Shown: positions 1 to 12,258 of the stretch, one piece after another
Layout: each line of letters opens with the position of its first letter
Numbering within the stretch: the stretch's first letter is position 1
Assembly: GCA_003508835.1 (NCBI GenBank)
Contig: PUFA01000027.1
Span: forward strand, 7,192,001-7,256,000
Length of the DNA stretch: 64,000 bases
Reading direction: 5' to 3'
Source: Eonycteris spelaea
Lineage: Eukaryota > Chordata > Mammalia > Chiroptera > Pteropodidae
Notes under the pieces: model-generated
Seen by the model: only the letters and a program-made list of their open reading frames with translations
Database searches by the model: none
What the model was told of the DNA's origin: nothing
Position numbers and translations under genes: made by a program

Positions 1-2051
1 TCAAGCAAGTGAAAACTCTTAAAAACCTATAAAAGTTGAATACAGGAATTCAGACAGAGCAGCAGGTTGATGGTACTGACTTCAGACACAAAAGGCTGGC
101 ACCTTGTTAGACACATAGTAACACATGAGTGTTACTAATACTCATGACCCTGAGATGACAAAGAGTAAATTATAGTTAATGTATTTTCTTGATGAAGAAT
201 ATAGTTCTTTTAAAACTTTTCACCAAAATGATTGAAATACTAGTTTTCATGCTTGAAGGAATATGCCCTCAACTATCTAGAAATCTCAAGCTACTCTTAA
301 CTCAGAAATGCTTATACTCTGAATGTTCCTATAACCATCCATATGTTTAATATAATTGAAATTTTAACTATTGAAAGATAAATAAGTTGACTTGAGAAGA
401 ACAAAATTGTGAGGGCTTGTTATTTAGTCTCATGTTACATTTGATGTTAGCTATATATTACATATTATTTCTCTTAATGTCAGAACAACAGGTATTTAAA
501 CATTTTAATTGTTTTTAAATATAATTTTGGCTAGTTTATTTATAATGCTGGCATAGTAAACAAAGTACTGTTATTATTTGCTTTTATTTTTCCCAGAGCT
601 AAAATTATCATAGTAAACATTTTTTTTCAAGTCCATGTTTTGAGTCTAAAAGGTTTTTGGAAAAGTACATAAGTTTCTTTGGTTCATAAGGTGAAAGTTG
701 TAAAGGAAAAATATATAAACTTATGATATATAGTTGTGTTTTAAACTTCTTTATACCTGAATAACTTAGCAAAGTTGCTAACTTTTCTGAAACTCTTGAT
801 TCTGGGTGTTGCAGCATAATATGAAGTTTTTAGTATAAATGTATATTTATAGTCTCCTTTATTGTGCTGGTTTTTAAAACTCAGTTGTTTTGTGTGTTGT
901 TTATAACTATGACTCCTTCCCCCTTTTTTTCCTAATAAAGGATATTGAATAGTAATTAGCACTATATTCAAGTAAAGTATGTCTTATAATTTTTTACCCT
1001 TGGTTTTTTAGATGTGGATTTTTCAACTTTTTAAGTTTTAAATCAGTAAGAGAAACAATATAAAAGAGAATTTGACAGATGGGTTTAGAGAAAGTATTAT
1101 TTTTTTAACTTAAAAACATTACAAAGAAAATGAAGAATATAATTCTTTAAGATGCATTTTTATTTGTTGTTAAATTTTGGTCTTGTTATTCCAAATAATG
1201 CAAAATTCTTTTTATAAGACATGAAATAATACAGATCTTTCTTCATTGTCAGCAGGATGAGATTGTCTGAAACGAAGAATAGGTATGATAGTTTTCTTAG
1301 ATTTTGTACATCACAGGTGGCAAAGATACTATCAAAATATTTATTACTAAGCTTTAAAATGTACCACTAAGTGGTCCTTTGAAAAACCAAATACACTGAG
1401 AAAAACTGACAGGTAAATTTTGAGAAAATTTGTATTTGAGAAAATAATACCTAATTCTTAGAATGATTTTTATTTATTATAGATTATGTTAGCATACAGT
1501 AAACATTGGAAAATTTGTTTATAATCTACCTTAACTTGGAAAAAAAATGATGAGTTGTAAATTGTATAGAATTCATTAGAGACTAGTCTGTGTAACCTAG
1601 CAGAATTCTTTAGAGTTCTAAATTTTTAAAAATAATCACTATGTATTGGACTGAATTCATAATCTTGAATTATATGTATCTTATATTATTAAATTTTTTT
1701 TAGCTAATGGGCAAATAATTCTTAAAGTACAAAATTGAAATAACGGTGTTAGTTTTTTACACATAATAGCTAAACACATACATTAATTCATACGTTCTTA
1801 ATATTTCTACTATCAACATGTCCTGAATAATACATTTTTGTTTGTTAATTCTGTTGTATTTTATTTTTTCTAAAACATTTATTTCAGGTTTAGCTTGTTT
1901 TTGTCATAAACATTAATTTAATAATCTTATGAGTTAAGGGTAGAATCAGAGTGTTAAAGTTGAAATGTGCAATAGCTTGCTATTTGTCTTTGAAAAAGAT
2001 TTTTTTAAAAAAATAATATTTAGATATACCGTAAATCTGTTTACCCTGCAG
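1..2051 (+). other. PHF14: PHF14 intron, 3' part
   Basis: AT-rich intronic sequence that ends in a TTTACCCTGCAG acceptor directly before the PHD-finger exon. The upstream exon lies outside the window. I see no coding exon, RNA gene or confidently assignable repeat in it. Short open frames on the minus strand near 608-971 are low-complexity chance frames. Confidence 0.85.
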
Positions 2052-2169
2052 GTGTGATGAATGCAGACTGTGTTACCATTTCGGCTGTTTGGATCCTCCT
2101 TTGAAAAAGTCTCCTAAACAAACAGGCTATGGATGGATATGTCAGGAGTGTGATTCTTCATCTTCTAAG
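2052..2169 (+). CDS. PHF14: PHF14 penultimate coding exon, second half of the last PHD finger
   Basis: PHF14 is a nuclear PHD-finger protein. From family knowledge, its PHD fingers read histone H3 tails and it acts in transcriptional repression. The exon is preceded by CAG and followed by a GTAAGC donor. Its first base completes a codon begun upstream; then the frame runs from 2053 and ends exactly at a codon boundary. The peptide starts CDECRLCYHFGC and ends GYGWICQECDSSSSK. The zinc ligands visible are C-x2-C, H-x2-C and C-x2-C, which are ligands 3 to 8 of a C4HC3 PHD finger; the first two cysteines must lie in the preceding exon. The conserved aromatic W two residues before the final C-x2-C pair is present. 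There is no stop and no frameshift, so the exon looks functional. The identity rests on recognising the peptide and on the matching tail exon 43 kb downstream. A different PHD protein is unlikely. Confidence 0.95.
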
Positions 2170-2348
2170 GTAAGCAGGGGAAAGCCTATCAGAAAAATTG
2201 TTGTCTCCCTTCATTTTGATAGCTTTTCTATATCACACCACCAGTTTCCCAAGTTTAAGGAGAATTGGAATATGAAAGACCAACATTTTAATCTAATGCA
2301 CTTTAAAAATATATTGCCATGGTGATTTTATTGCCCTTAAGGAATAAA
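2170..2348 (+). promoter_or_regulatory. PHF14: possible alternative 3' end by intronic polyadenylation
   Basis: If the donor at 2170 is not used, the frame continues for 51 more codons (VSRGKPIRK...NILPW) to a stop at 2323-2325. An AATAAA hexamer lies at 2343-2348, only 18 bases after that stop, and a T/G-rich stretch follows near 2394-2406. Together these would form a compact alternative last exon giving PHF14 a different C-terminus after the PHD finger. The parts are seen in the sequence; use of the site is inference. AATAAA is common by chance in AT-rich DNA, so confidence is low. Confidence 0.3.
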
Positions 2349-4800
2349 CAGCTCTACTAAATTATATAAATTTCCTCTATGAAATATTTTAGCTGTTTTT
2401 TTGTATTCTCTATATTACTATAGCATATTAAGTAGCTCTCTATTAGTCAAAAAAAAGTCACCCTCTGCTAATTTACCACACTTAGGAGTAAGGAATAACA
2501 GAAGTTCAGACTTCAGTCATAAGAAATTTGGTTTGACAAAAAAGTATATTTATGTTTATATATTACATTACTGTACAATATATGTAATATTAACATGCAT
2601 AACCAAATGAATAACCAAAAACTCCAATTTTATTTTGTAGTTGACTCATCTTAATGTAAATAAGTATATTTGATTGTTTCTGTTTTTTGAGAAAACTAGT
2701 TTCTATATTCTAAAATTTATTTCTGATCATTTATTTTAGCTAAGTAGAAAGGATGAAATTTCTAATAAGTTCACTTAATAGTTTATTTCCAAAAATAAAC
2801 TATTGAAATTATATCTTTTGAATAACATTATTGTAACCTTAAATGGTGGTAATCTATAGTTTATTTTGTGTTTCTTTAAAGTGTGTGAGTGAACAGCTAG
2901 ACTCCTGATCATTTAAAAGAATATTGAATATATTTGAACTAAGACATTCTGGTCAGCTGTGAGTTAATTAAATTGTTCTTCCTTAAATAAACAATAGAAA
3001 TTAACTATCTATTTTAATATGGACATCAGTCTATCTTTCTTAAATGCATTTGTCTGCCTAAAGTGAATTAAAATTGATACTGAATTCCTGTCTGATCATG
3101 GAAGAAAATTTTTTTTATCATTAGTAAAATTAATTTGCTCCAGCTTAATACATGGGCCATCTGTAAAAGTTATTTATTAAAATCTGTAGAAGAAAATTTG
3201 GTTATAGAAAAAAACTAAAGTATTTTTTAATGACATTTATTAAAAAATTTACATATTTGTATGATTATTAAAATAGAATATACTATTCATATTATTTAAT
3301 AATAAAGCATTTTTGCCCAAGGTTTTAAACTATACAATATCAAGAATTATTTTGAATTCATTTTATTAAGACCTGGGTTCAAGAGGGACCATATTTAATA
3401 TCAAAAGATTTTATTGTAGAATTAAAAAATTCTTTCCAGAAATTGTATTAAATGAAAAAAATACTAGCATGCAATAGATTTTAAATCATCGTCTTAAGGG
3501 ACTCTTTGTGGTATAATATAATTTTCTAAGTGCATTTTTTTAGTTTGGAGTTTTCTCCTATTCTCAACAAATAAATTAGGAAAGCAATTTTTGAAAAAGG
3601 ATTTATTGCCTTTATAAATACACCTTTTGCATACCTTCTTTTGAAAAGGCTCAGTACTACTACTAACATGTAGCATTGTATTAAATGCAGAGTGGCTTTG
3701 TTAAGTTGTGTAGTACTTTTGTTAATGAATATTGAAAATACAAGGGGACATTTTTCACATATATTGGGAGCATATCATACGTTTTGTAAATGCAGTAGGT
3801 GCTAGTAGTCACTGAAAAGGGTAAGGTGTGTTTCTATTTTTGTTTTTTCCTATCTTCCAGAGAATAGGTCTTTGGACTCTGAATGGAAATTATTAGCAAG
3901 GCACATTGTTAGAAAACTTGCATCTCATTTGCTATACTTCGACCTGTGATTAAATAGATATAAACAACCAACATTTTCACATTTCATCCAAATATGGTAT
4001 CTAAGTTTCAGAATGCCAGCAGTTTACTGTAACATTATTGAACTGTTAACCTTGTCTCCAAATTGTGCATACTAGGGGAAAATCTAAAATAATACCATGT
4101 GTGCTCTCAGCAGCATAATATATTTACACATGACTTTGTTTTTCAATTAATAGGTTTTTTGCTGTGGGCTATATGAAGGCAAAAATGTTCTGTCACTAAT
4201 CCTGCCTATTACTTTTATAGAAATTCCATAAAAATCTAAAAAGATCATCAAATCTAAATCTATAATTTCAAGTTTTAGTACATGAAAGATAAGATACATG
4301 TAAATGTAGTTTTAATAATACTGATTTAATAACAATTTACCTAAAAATAGAATGGCTTTTTCTTAAAAAAAAGAGTTTTAGGTATAATGATTCAATCTTT
4401 GTATGTAGAATGACTTTTTATTCTACCTAAACCCTCAAAGTATGGCATGGTGACTTTTTCTGCCTTATCAACCTTCCATAAATCTCGGCAGTCACTTTAG
4501 GTTTCATGAAAAATGACCAAATACTTGGACACAGATATATACATATACATGTGTACACACAATGACACAACTCTATACACATATAAACACATGGAAACTC
4601 ACATGCATAAAATATATCTTCTCTCATAGGCTACTCTTAAAAGACAGTTGAATAAGGTAGTAGCTTTCTAGACAGTGAATTATGTTTTCAGTGGAGCTAG
4701 TTCATTGCTACCTATCACCATGAATTACTTATTTTTTTCTTGGTCTTTACCATGTTGTGAAAATACTATTGCTAATGTGTACTGTATAGAAAAGCAATGC
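2349..4800. other. intronic DNA, no assigned repeat
   Basis: AT-rich sequence without a recognised gene or repeat family. It holds a short perfect hairpin at 2777-2804 and an (AC/AT)-rich low-complexity patch at about 4535-4595. The small open frames here have no recognisable domain. Confidence 0.6.
2777..2804. repeat. perfect 12-bp inverted repeat (hairpin)
   Basis: The arms 2777-2788 and 2793-2804 are exact reverse complements around a 4-base loop CCAA. The arms are A/T-rich (one G or C per arm), so chance formation is plausible. No transposon ends are seen around it. Confidence 0.8.
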
Positions 4801-5140
4801 TTTTTCTTCTTCCTCCTCCACCTCACCCATCTCTTATTTTTCTTCCATCTCTATTTTCACCCAAGCCAAATACCTAGCGTCCTCTTCAAGCCGTCTCTAT
4901 CCTGTCCCGTAGAGAAAATCACTTCCTGAGTCCTGTAAAAGTTTTCTTCCTTAAATGCTCCTCCAGTCTGTTCTTGGGTTTCTCCACTGCTACCGCCTTA
5001 ATTCAGTGCCTCACTTCTTTTCTCATTCTTTCAGTTCCTCCTATTTTAGAAGATGTCTAACTAGGTCTACCAGACTCATCTCCCCTTTCCTCCATTCCCT
5101 TTACTAGAGGCCTCCAGAATGAAGTGTTTGTACCCCAAGA
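4800..5140 (+). repeat. pyrimidine-rich stretch, possibly a decayed L2 fragment
   Basis: A C/T-rich segment in an otherwise AT-rich intron. The wording around 4950-5110 (cysteine/leucine/serine-like codons and a run of CTCC, TTCC blocks) resembles the plus strand of L2 open reading frame remnants, but it is too diverged for a firm call. Confidence 0.3.
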
Positions 5141-5339
5141 GATTGATGAGATGGCTAATTAAGTCAACTTAATTTTGTGTAACATCCCAGTTTAATTTCT
5201 ATGTCTGAGTGTGTTTTATAATGTAAATAATATAGTGATGCTATAGAACAGATATTTAAGTTCACATATGTGTACTTATGTTAAGGTACATATTTTTATA
5301 TTTTTAATACTGGGGTACATCAACAAAAGTATTTGGAGA

Positions 5340-6720
5340 CTGTAGTCCTCTACTGCTAATTGAGTAATCTTTCAGAAAGTATATTTGTCACACCTCAGCT
5401 TTACATCTGTCGGTATTTTTTCATCCTTCTACATATGCAAAATATAACCCCCCCAAAATTATGAAATTAGCATTGATATATTATTACCATCTAATCTTCA
5501 GACCTCATTCAGGTTTTGCCATTTGTCTTCAGTAATGTCCTTTAGAGCAAAAGGATTCAGTACAGAAACACTTGCTGTGTTTAATATTCGTGTTTCCTTA
5601 GTCTTTAATCTAGACAGTCCTTTGTCATTTTTTTTTTTTTACTTTTATTACCTTACCATTTTTTGAAGATTACAGGGCAGTTATTTTGTAAAATATCTTT
5701 CACTTTGCATTTTTCTGATCTTTTCTTGTGGTTAGATTCATTATATGAATCTTTGATAAGAATTACACGGATGTGATGCACTATGCATCCTGTCAGGTGA
5801 CATGTAATTTCAATTTGAACCATAGATGGTGTGTTAACTTTGATCACACAACTAAGGAGTTATCCGCCCAGTCTTCTCCATTCTCTTCCCCTTTCTAATT
5901 AATAAATAATTAGTGGGGAGGACCCTTGAAACTATGTAAATATCCCATTCCTCATCAGACTTTCATTTTCTGTTTTATTCAGTGGGCTATTATTATTTAC
6001 TTTGATGTTTGTATTGTCCCAAATGTGTGTAATGGAAGCCACCTCAGTCTGGATGCTGCCATTTCAAGTTGGCATCTATGGCTTTTTGACATGATCCCAG
6101 AAATCTTTGAGTATTTCCTTACTAAAAAAATGTTCTAGGCTTAACTTGTACTTGCCATTCCCCTACTCCTGGAACCAGCCATTTCTCAAGGAGCTCCGGT
6201 TACTTTTAGTGGAGAATGGCATTTAGAAACCAAGATCTAGGTACTAGATGTACTCATTTCTACCGGGATTCCTCCTAGGTCTTCTCAGTAGACAATGTGA
6301 AGGACTAGATGTATGTACAGGCATACCTCCTTTTATTGTGTTTCACTTTATTGCACCCCACAAATATGCACTTCTTAAATGGAAGGTTTTTGGCAACCCT
6401 ACATTGAGCAAGTCTATCGGCACCATTTTTCCAACAGCATTTGCTCACTTTGTGTCCCTGTATCACATTCTGACAAGGTATATATTTACATTATTTTTTT
6501 AGCATATTGCTTAATGCCTATATGTCTATTCATACACACATACATTTACACCTATATTTCTCTGTCTATAGATATTGGAAACCATTCTAGTTTTCTCTCT
6601 TTCCATGTCTGTAACTCCCTGACAGGAAACTGGCTCCCAGTATCCTTAACATATATTCTTATATGATTAATCCCCTGATATAAAACTAATCTCTTTCACC
6701 CTTCATCTCCATCCCACATG
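5340..6720. repeat. ancient L1M-type 3' region, interrupted by Tigger1
   Basis: Blocks characteristic of the long 3' region of old L1M elements follow in order. These include a TAATGTCCTTTAGAG block near 5534, a GGACCCTTGAAACTATGTAA block at about 5921, a GGAGAATGGCATTTAGAAAC block at about 6211, an AAACCAAGATCTAGGTACTAG block at about 6228, and a CCTGACAGGAAACTGGCTCCC block at about 6619. The order is kept across about 1.3 kb, with a DNA transposon inserted at 6318. Strand relative to the L1 consensus was not assigned. The boundaries are approximate. Confidence 0.65.
6318..6480 (+). mobile_element. Tigger1 5' end fragment (Tc1/mariner superfamily, pogo-like)
   Basis: It starts with the Tigger1 terminal sequence CAGGCATACCTCC, preceded by the TA dinucleotide at 6316-6317 expected for this superfamily. 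It then follows the Tigger1 5' region through GGTTTTTGGCAACCCTACA, GAGCAAGTCTATCGG and CCATTTTTCCAACAGCATTT. The match fades after about 6480 and no 3' terminal repeat is seen, so the copy is truncated. No transposase coding sequence is left. Confidence 0.88.
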
Positions 6721-9700
6721 GATACTTACTTTGCTTAAAATAACCTGATGGTTTTTAGACTGAATTATTCAAGAAGGACAGAGAAGAGGGAATGAGAGTA
6801 GATGCTTATATGTTTTATAAGCTCCTCAAATTATTATAATGTATTTTATGACTTCTTAAGCTTTAAAAAAGCTTTTAAGCTAAAAATTAACTTATAATTT
6901 TAAAACATATACATGATGTGTATAACTCATCAGATTTTGACAATTTAAAATTATGATATGTACTTACATATAAGATAAAAAGTAGACTTAATATTGTATT
7001 TTTTTAAAAATGTAGGGCACACTTCACTTTTCATTCTTTTTCTAGGGTGTATTTGATATAGATCTCAGCAACTTCTGTCTGCTGAAATGAAGATAACTTA
7101 TTTTGACATGGTTAATGAACATGTATAAATATTTTTTTAAAGTGTTTCATCCAATCATCTATACCACTAAGATTTAAATATACATCATATATTTTACAGT
7201 GACTATGCCAGTTATAATTTTAGCTTTTCTTCTTTGTTAAAGCTCTGTTTTGGGAAAACCATAGAGTATACATGACCTGTTATTATCTCACTACTACAAG
7301 ATGAGCTTCTTAGCTTAGAGACCTGCATGTAGGTCACTCTTATTTGGTCTTTCTAGTGCACTACTGTTTTTGAGCTGTAAATAAGTTAAATTTATATGCA
7401 TAGAAATCGTATCTAAATCTCTACGGAAGATTTTCTGGAACTACAAATGCACATGCCAGCTGAGGCAAGTGGTATTTTTTGCTAATCATTGTATTACAAA
7501 TCCTTGAGTAGGGGAAGTATGACTTTTCATTTTTGTTTTATTTTCCAAATTTTATGGATTGAATAACTAGAATTCTATATAATCAATATACTTATGTCAA
7601 AATTACATATATAAATTTTTTTCAAGTAAAATAGTCATTGAGAATTTTGCCTCTTTTAGAATTGAAGAGAACAATCTCTTCAAGGAGTGTTTTGCTACAA
7701 CACATTAAACAAGAGCATTTAATTGAACCTGGTAATATTGGAAATTGAATGTCTGAATTTTATGTATTATGAAGACTTATGAAAATATAAAATTAAAATG
7801 ACTTATCCTTTAAGGTTCTTTTAAATTTGAAGCACATAACTGACTCATAAAAAAGGACTTTTGAATATTTTTACTATTCACTTGGCCTTGGGGATTTTAT
7901 CTGACTTTAGGTTAAATTTTAGGTTTCTGAATTTAGCGTGGAAGACAGAGAAACCATTTTCAGGTAAAACTTACAGCACTTCACTAATTCAGTATTCTTC
8001 TAGCATTTGTGTCACAAGCATTAGTGCTTACAAAAATGTGCTTTATTAAGCTTTACTGAGTGTTGATTTGCCTTTTTACTGATACAGGTATGTAAAAGTC
8101 TGAAGAAAAGTTATTTATAGTATCTTATAATAGAATCCCATAGAACAAATCTGTTGTGGTTTGTAGACAAACCGAAAGGCCAAGAATTAAAACTGGTGTG
8201 GTTATTCTTGATGATGGCTATAGTTAAATATCTAAACTTTAGATTTCCCCTTTGCTAGAGTGTGGAATAAAGCCTACAAATTTCCAGTTGATCTTCTACC
8301 TTATTCTAGACTAAGTTCAAGCTATTGCCAGTTACTCTAACATTTTCCCTGGCAGGTAAAGTTGTATATATATATATCTTTTAAGCCTTTAGTTTCTAAT
8401 TGAGTGCTGTACTTTCACTAGTAACAATAATTTGTGATTCAATAAAAATAGCCATTAACAATTCTGCTAATTACAGTTGACACTGCTTTTTTTTTTAAGT
8501 GTTATTTGTTTAAACTGAACATTTATGTACTGATTATTTGTCATTACTGTTCAAAGAGGTTGTTTACTTGATTGCCCTAGACAGGTTTCTGAAACCTATC
8601 CCTAGGTAATATTTTTATTGAGTAACAATTTCCAGTGAAACAAATATTGTTTATGGTTATTCTTTATAATATTATTTAAATCTATGCTGATCTGTTTAGT
8701 TCTGTAACGAAGGTAGTTTTCATGGGGACTGTGTAATACATCTTAAGCATATTTGTATGTTTCAGTAAGTCATTGTCAGGTATTCCCTAAGGATCTTTTG
8801 AAAATGTGAATGTTTTCCTCCAGGTAAAGTTTATCAGTGTTTCTGACATAGATTTTAATATATTTTAGTTACATATTCACAGAGAAATAAAATAATTGGA
8901 ACCTCTAAAATTAGACAAATGTTTTTCTATATTAATAATTTGCAAAATTAAAAACTAAATTACTTTTTAAGTTATACATACTAAAAACTGGAAAAACCAA
9001 GCCATTTTCTAATTTAGATGGCGTGTGAGTCTGATGCATTTACATACTATGCTGTGGAATACCATATGTGATGAGAAACTAAATCATAACTGAGATAATT
9101 AATTGAAGTACAGTAGGGTACCATACATAGGGATGTCTTTCAAAACTCACCAACTTGATACCATCTTTTAGTTTCAATTTTTTTCTATGTTTTTATTTTT
9201 TAGTATTTTGAAGGAAAAAGTCTCCTGCTAAAAATACAGTTAAATGAAGGACATTTCATTACAGCTTTTAAAAAGAATATTTTTACCTTATTAACTCAGT
9301 ATTTTAAATATTAAAATTGGGCTTTATAATATACTTATGTAAAAATTCAGAAGGAATATAGAATATATTAATTATGTAACTTGTTATTCCAGTATTTATG
9401 TATGTGAATGAGAAACATTATTCATTGCAAAGAGATGGTCCTAGTCAAACTAAGCTAGCCTATTCTCAGTTGTGAAACTAATACCTATGTGATAAGAAAA
9501 GCTCAAATCCTAGCTTGAAAAAAGAGATTTCATGTGTTCTAGATGTAGATACAATTAGTTTATTCCTTCTAATTTATTAAACATTTAGTTAATTACTGTT
9601 TAAAAAACTTTCTTTTTAACCTACATATATATTGTGGTTTAAGAAGTACCCTTTTGTTTACAACTAATATGATTTCTTCAGATCTAAGCTTGAAAATTCA

Positions 9701-10100
9701 AAGAATGAACTCTCATAGTTAATGGAATTGAGTTCTGAAATCAAATATATTTACACTTTCTAATCTTGATGTTCTGATATAATCCTTAAGACTGATAAGA
9801 AATTATAGATAAGAAATTATAGGAGTTGAGAGCATAGTGAAAGTGTGTTATGCTATGTTATTTACCTTTTAACATACTTATTTTTTGACATTTGGATGTA
9901 TATCTATAAGGTTTATACTGTTAAATGATAATGTTTTTCTCCATAAAAATTTACCATTAAATTTACAGAGTTTCTTGTAATTTGAGGCCTTGTTAAGAAA
10001 ATAGAATAATTTGAACTATACAAAAAGTTAAAGTATGCAATATGATGTAGAGAAAAGAGTTTAATGAGCTTTGAAAAGAAATAAACTGGTTTCAGATGTT
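6721..10100. other. intronic DNA, nothing recognised
   Basis: AT-rich sequence with scattered mononucleotide runs and a short (TA)n near 8370. A direct duplication of a 14-base word, GATAAGAAATTATA, lies near 9794-9821. No gene or firm repeat family was found. Confidence 0.6.
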
Positions 10101-10104
10101 AACT

Positions 10105-10230
10105 ATTTACAACGCATGTGACATCAGCAAGTTGCTTCACTTCAGTGAGCTTCAGGTGGCTCATTTGTGAGAAGTTTAATGGCAACACTTGGAATAATAA
10201 GAGATTCAGTAAATGGCATCTTTTTACTCT
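10105..10230 (+). repeat. MIR SINE fragment
   Basis: The order of blocks fits the plus strand of MIR: a GTGACATCAGCAAGTTGCTTCAC block, then GAGCTTCAGGTGGCTCATTTG, then a purine-rich part ending in CAGTAAATGGCA. It corresponds to the tRNA-derived core and following region (…GACCTTGGGCAAGTTACTT…). Diverged. Confidence 0.6.
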
Positions 10231-11512
10231 TAAAAATAAGCAAGCAAGTCACAGAGAGAAAAGTTCAGAATTAGTGATAATATTCTGATTTTCAAATATA
10301 AGAAATGTTAAAAAGTAATCTGAAGAGCAGTTTTCTGTTTTATTTTTGCCTTCACACATACCAAGTAACAATCTTGTCTCTCTGAGTTTCACACTAAATA
10401 GAGTAAGGGCATGTCTAATTTTTTCATTCTCAAAAAGTCTGTTTTTCAACTTTTTGCTCGAGTTAAGAGGCAAGGAAAAGTATTTTAATAATTAATCTAT
10501 TTTTAAACGAAGGAACTATGGCTGTCTAGACTTTAAAATTGTATAGTGTTCCATAGGTATTTTTTCTTTATTGTATATCATTAGCAAATAATTAGTATTT
10601 TTTTATATTGATGGCAATGACTATTTCACATTAAATATAGAATTATGGTCTGTTGTGAATCACAGATCATACAGTAATGTGTTTATTTTATTTAATAAAT
10701 AGAAGGCAATATATTTAGAAAGTAAATGTTTACTTTTACATTTAAACAATTGGCTCTACCTAGTACTGAATAATAGGAAAAGGTGTAACTGATATGGGCA
10801 TAAAGGGGAAACTTCTTTAACTAAAGACACATTTTGTTAATAGGTGAAGAAATATCCAAGAAATTTTCTATATATTGTGGAGGGGTATTATTTCCTTGTC
10901 AAGGTCATGAAAACGATAAACTTGAAACTGAAATAATAATAAAAAGTAAATAAAATTTAAAAGTAACAAACCACTGCAGATAGGTATAAGATAATTTATG
11001 TGTCTACTTTGTCAAGGTGCATGCAGTTTTTGATAATAAAAGATTCATCAAGCCTAACGAATGGCTTTTAGGGAACAGGCATACATCAGCAACTCTTTTT
11101 ATTGTTAAATGTTTGAATACTTTTAAGGATGGAAATATGGGGATTTCTGGGCTAGCATTTTTACATTCCTTGTGGAGTCTAGAAATTAAGGTTATTAACA
11201 TTTAGGGCATACTGTGTAAACATATTTAGAATATCATAATGTGATTATGATTATGTACCTTCAATATGTCTTATAGCATTTATGCCAAGATAAAGCCTCC
11301 TCCTTAAGGAAACTGTACTCATTCTCAGATGCTACTAATGCCTTTCTTTTAGAAAGGTAGGATCTCAACATATGCTTTATATGTGTGAGTCAAAGGGCAA
11401 TGATTTATGTATGTAAATTCTTCAGAACTCTATATTTATACCCCATTCTCTCTCCCTCTCTGCCACTTGCTCCTCTGATTCTCAGCGGAAGAAACTATTA
11501 ATAACATACCAT
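10231..11512. other. intronic DNA, nothing recognised
   Basis: AT-rich unique-looking sequence. Open frames of 60-75 codons occur on both strands but overlap each other and show no domain. Confidence 0.55.
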
Positions 11513-11676
11513 CAGTCCTCTATATCAGAGATTCCACATCGACAGATTCAACCAAGGATTTCATTTGGTTGAATCCAGAGATGCAGAACTTGAGTATACA
11601 GAGGGCTGACAATCTGAGGAGTTTGGTATCCGTGGGAGCCCTAGAACCAATCCCCCACAGATCTCGGGGATGGCTG
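11513..11676. mobile_element. Tigger-type MITE (MER8-like), short copy
   Basis: It begins CAGTCCTCTATATC and ends with the approximate reverse complement (GGATGGCTG) followed by TA. The internal blocks GATTCAACCAA (11545-11555) and TTGGTTGAATC (11565-11575) are exact reverse complements, and TTTGGTATCCGTGGGAGCCC and GAACCAATCCCCCACAGAT match the other end of the family. At about 164 bp it has an internal deletion. The superfamily is clear; the family name is from memory. Confidence 0.75.
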
Positions 11677-12067
11677 TACTTCCTTAACTGTAGCTTATGA
11701 ATTTCTCTGCTTGTTTACCTTCATGTTACTTAAAAATTTGAATATCTCTTTCTGGGAATATCAGATATGCTGTTTTAACATATATGCAATTGGTAAAATG
11801 CTGACTAAGGCAAATTATAAGACAGTGGTCCACACTGTCCTCCATTGCCTCATAGCCCCAGCTTAGGCCAGTCCTGCTCTGTATTAAATTCTTAGCTTCG
11901 GTTCTCATTTCACAGGGCACTATAAGCTACCTTCAACTAACTTTAATAGGTTAGGTAAACATCACTCTGTTCCTTCTTGTGCTTTACTTTTAAAAATAAA
12001 TTTTTAATCTGATTTACATCAGCATTTATGATTTTCATCATTTGTCAATCCATATAGCCCAAATGCC
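11677..12067. other. intronic DNA, nothing recognised
   Basis: No gene or assignable repeat is seen. An open frame on the minus strand covering 11726-11920 has no recognisable domain. Confidence 0.5.
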
Positions 12068-12258
12068 AGTGATTTCTCCTCAAAGTGTAGTCTACAAACC
12101 ACTTGGACCAGAATCTTCTAAAGTACTCTTAAATATTCAATTTGGAAGGCCCCGTACAGACTGGCTAAATCAGTATTTCTAGAATGGTGCTCAGGAGTCA
12201 GCATTTTAATAAATACAATAGGTGATAATTATGATTAGTAAAATGTAAGAACTGCTGC
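12068..12258 (-). mobile_element. MER5A-like hAT-Charlie MITE
   Basis: It opens with a CTCCTCAAAGTGTAGTCTAC block, equivalent to the MER5 terminal CTCAAAGTGTGGTC. It proceeds through ACCACTTGGACCAGAATC, GGCCCCGTACAGACTGGCTAA and ATCAGTATTTCTAGAATGG, and ends in an AACTGCTGCTT segment. The order fits a full-length but strongly diverged copy of about 190 bp. Confidence 0.65.
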
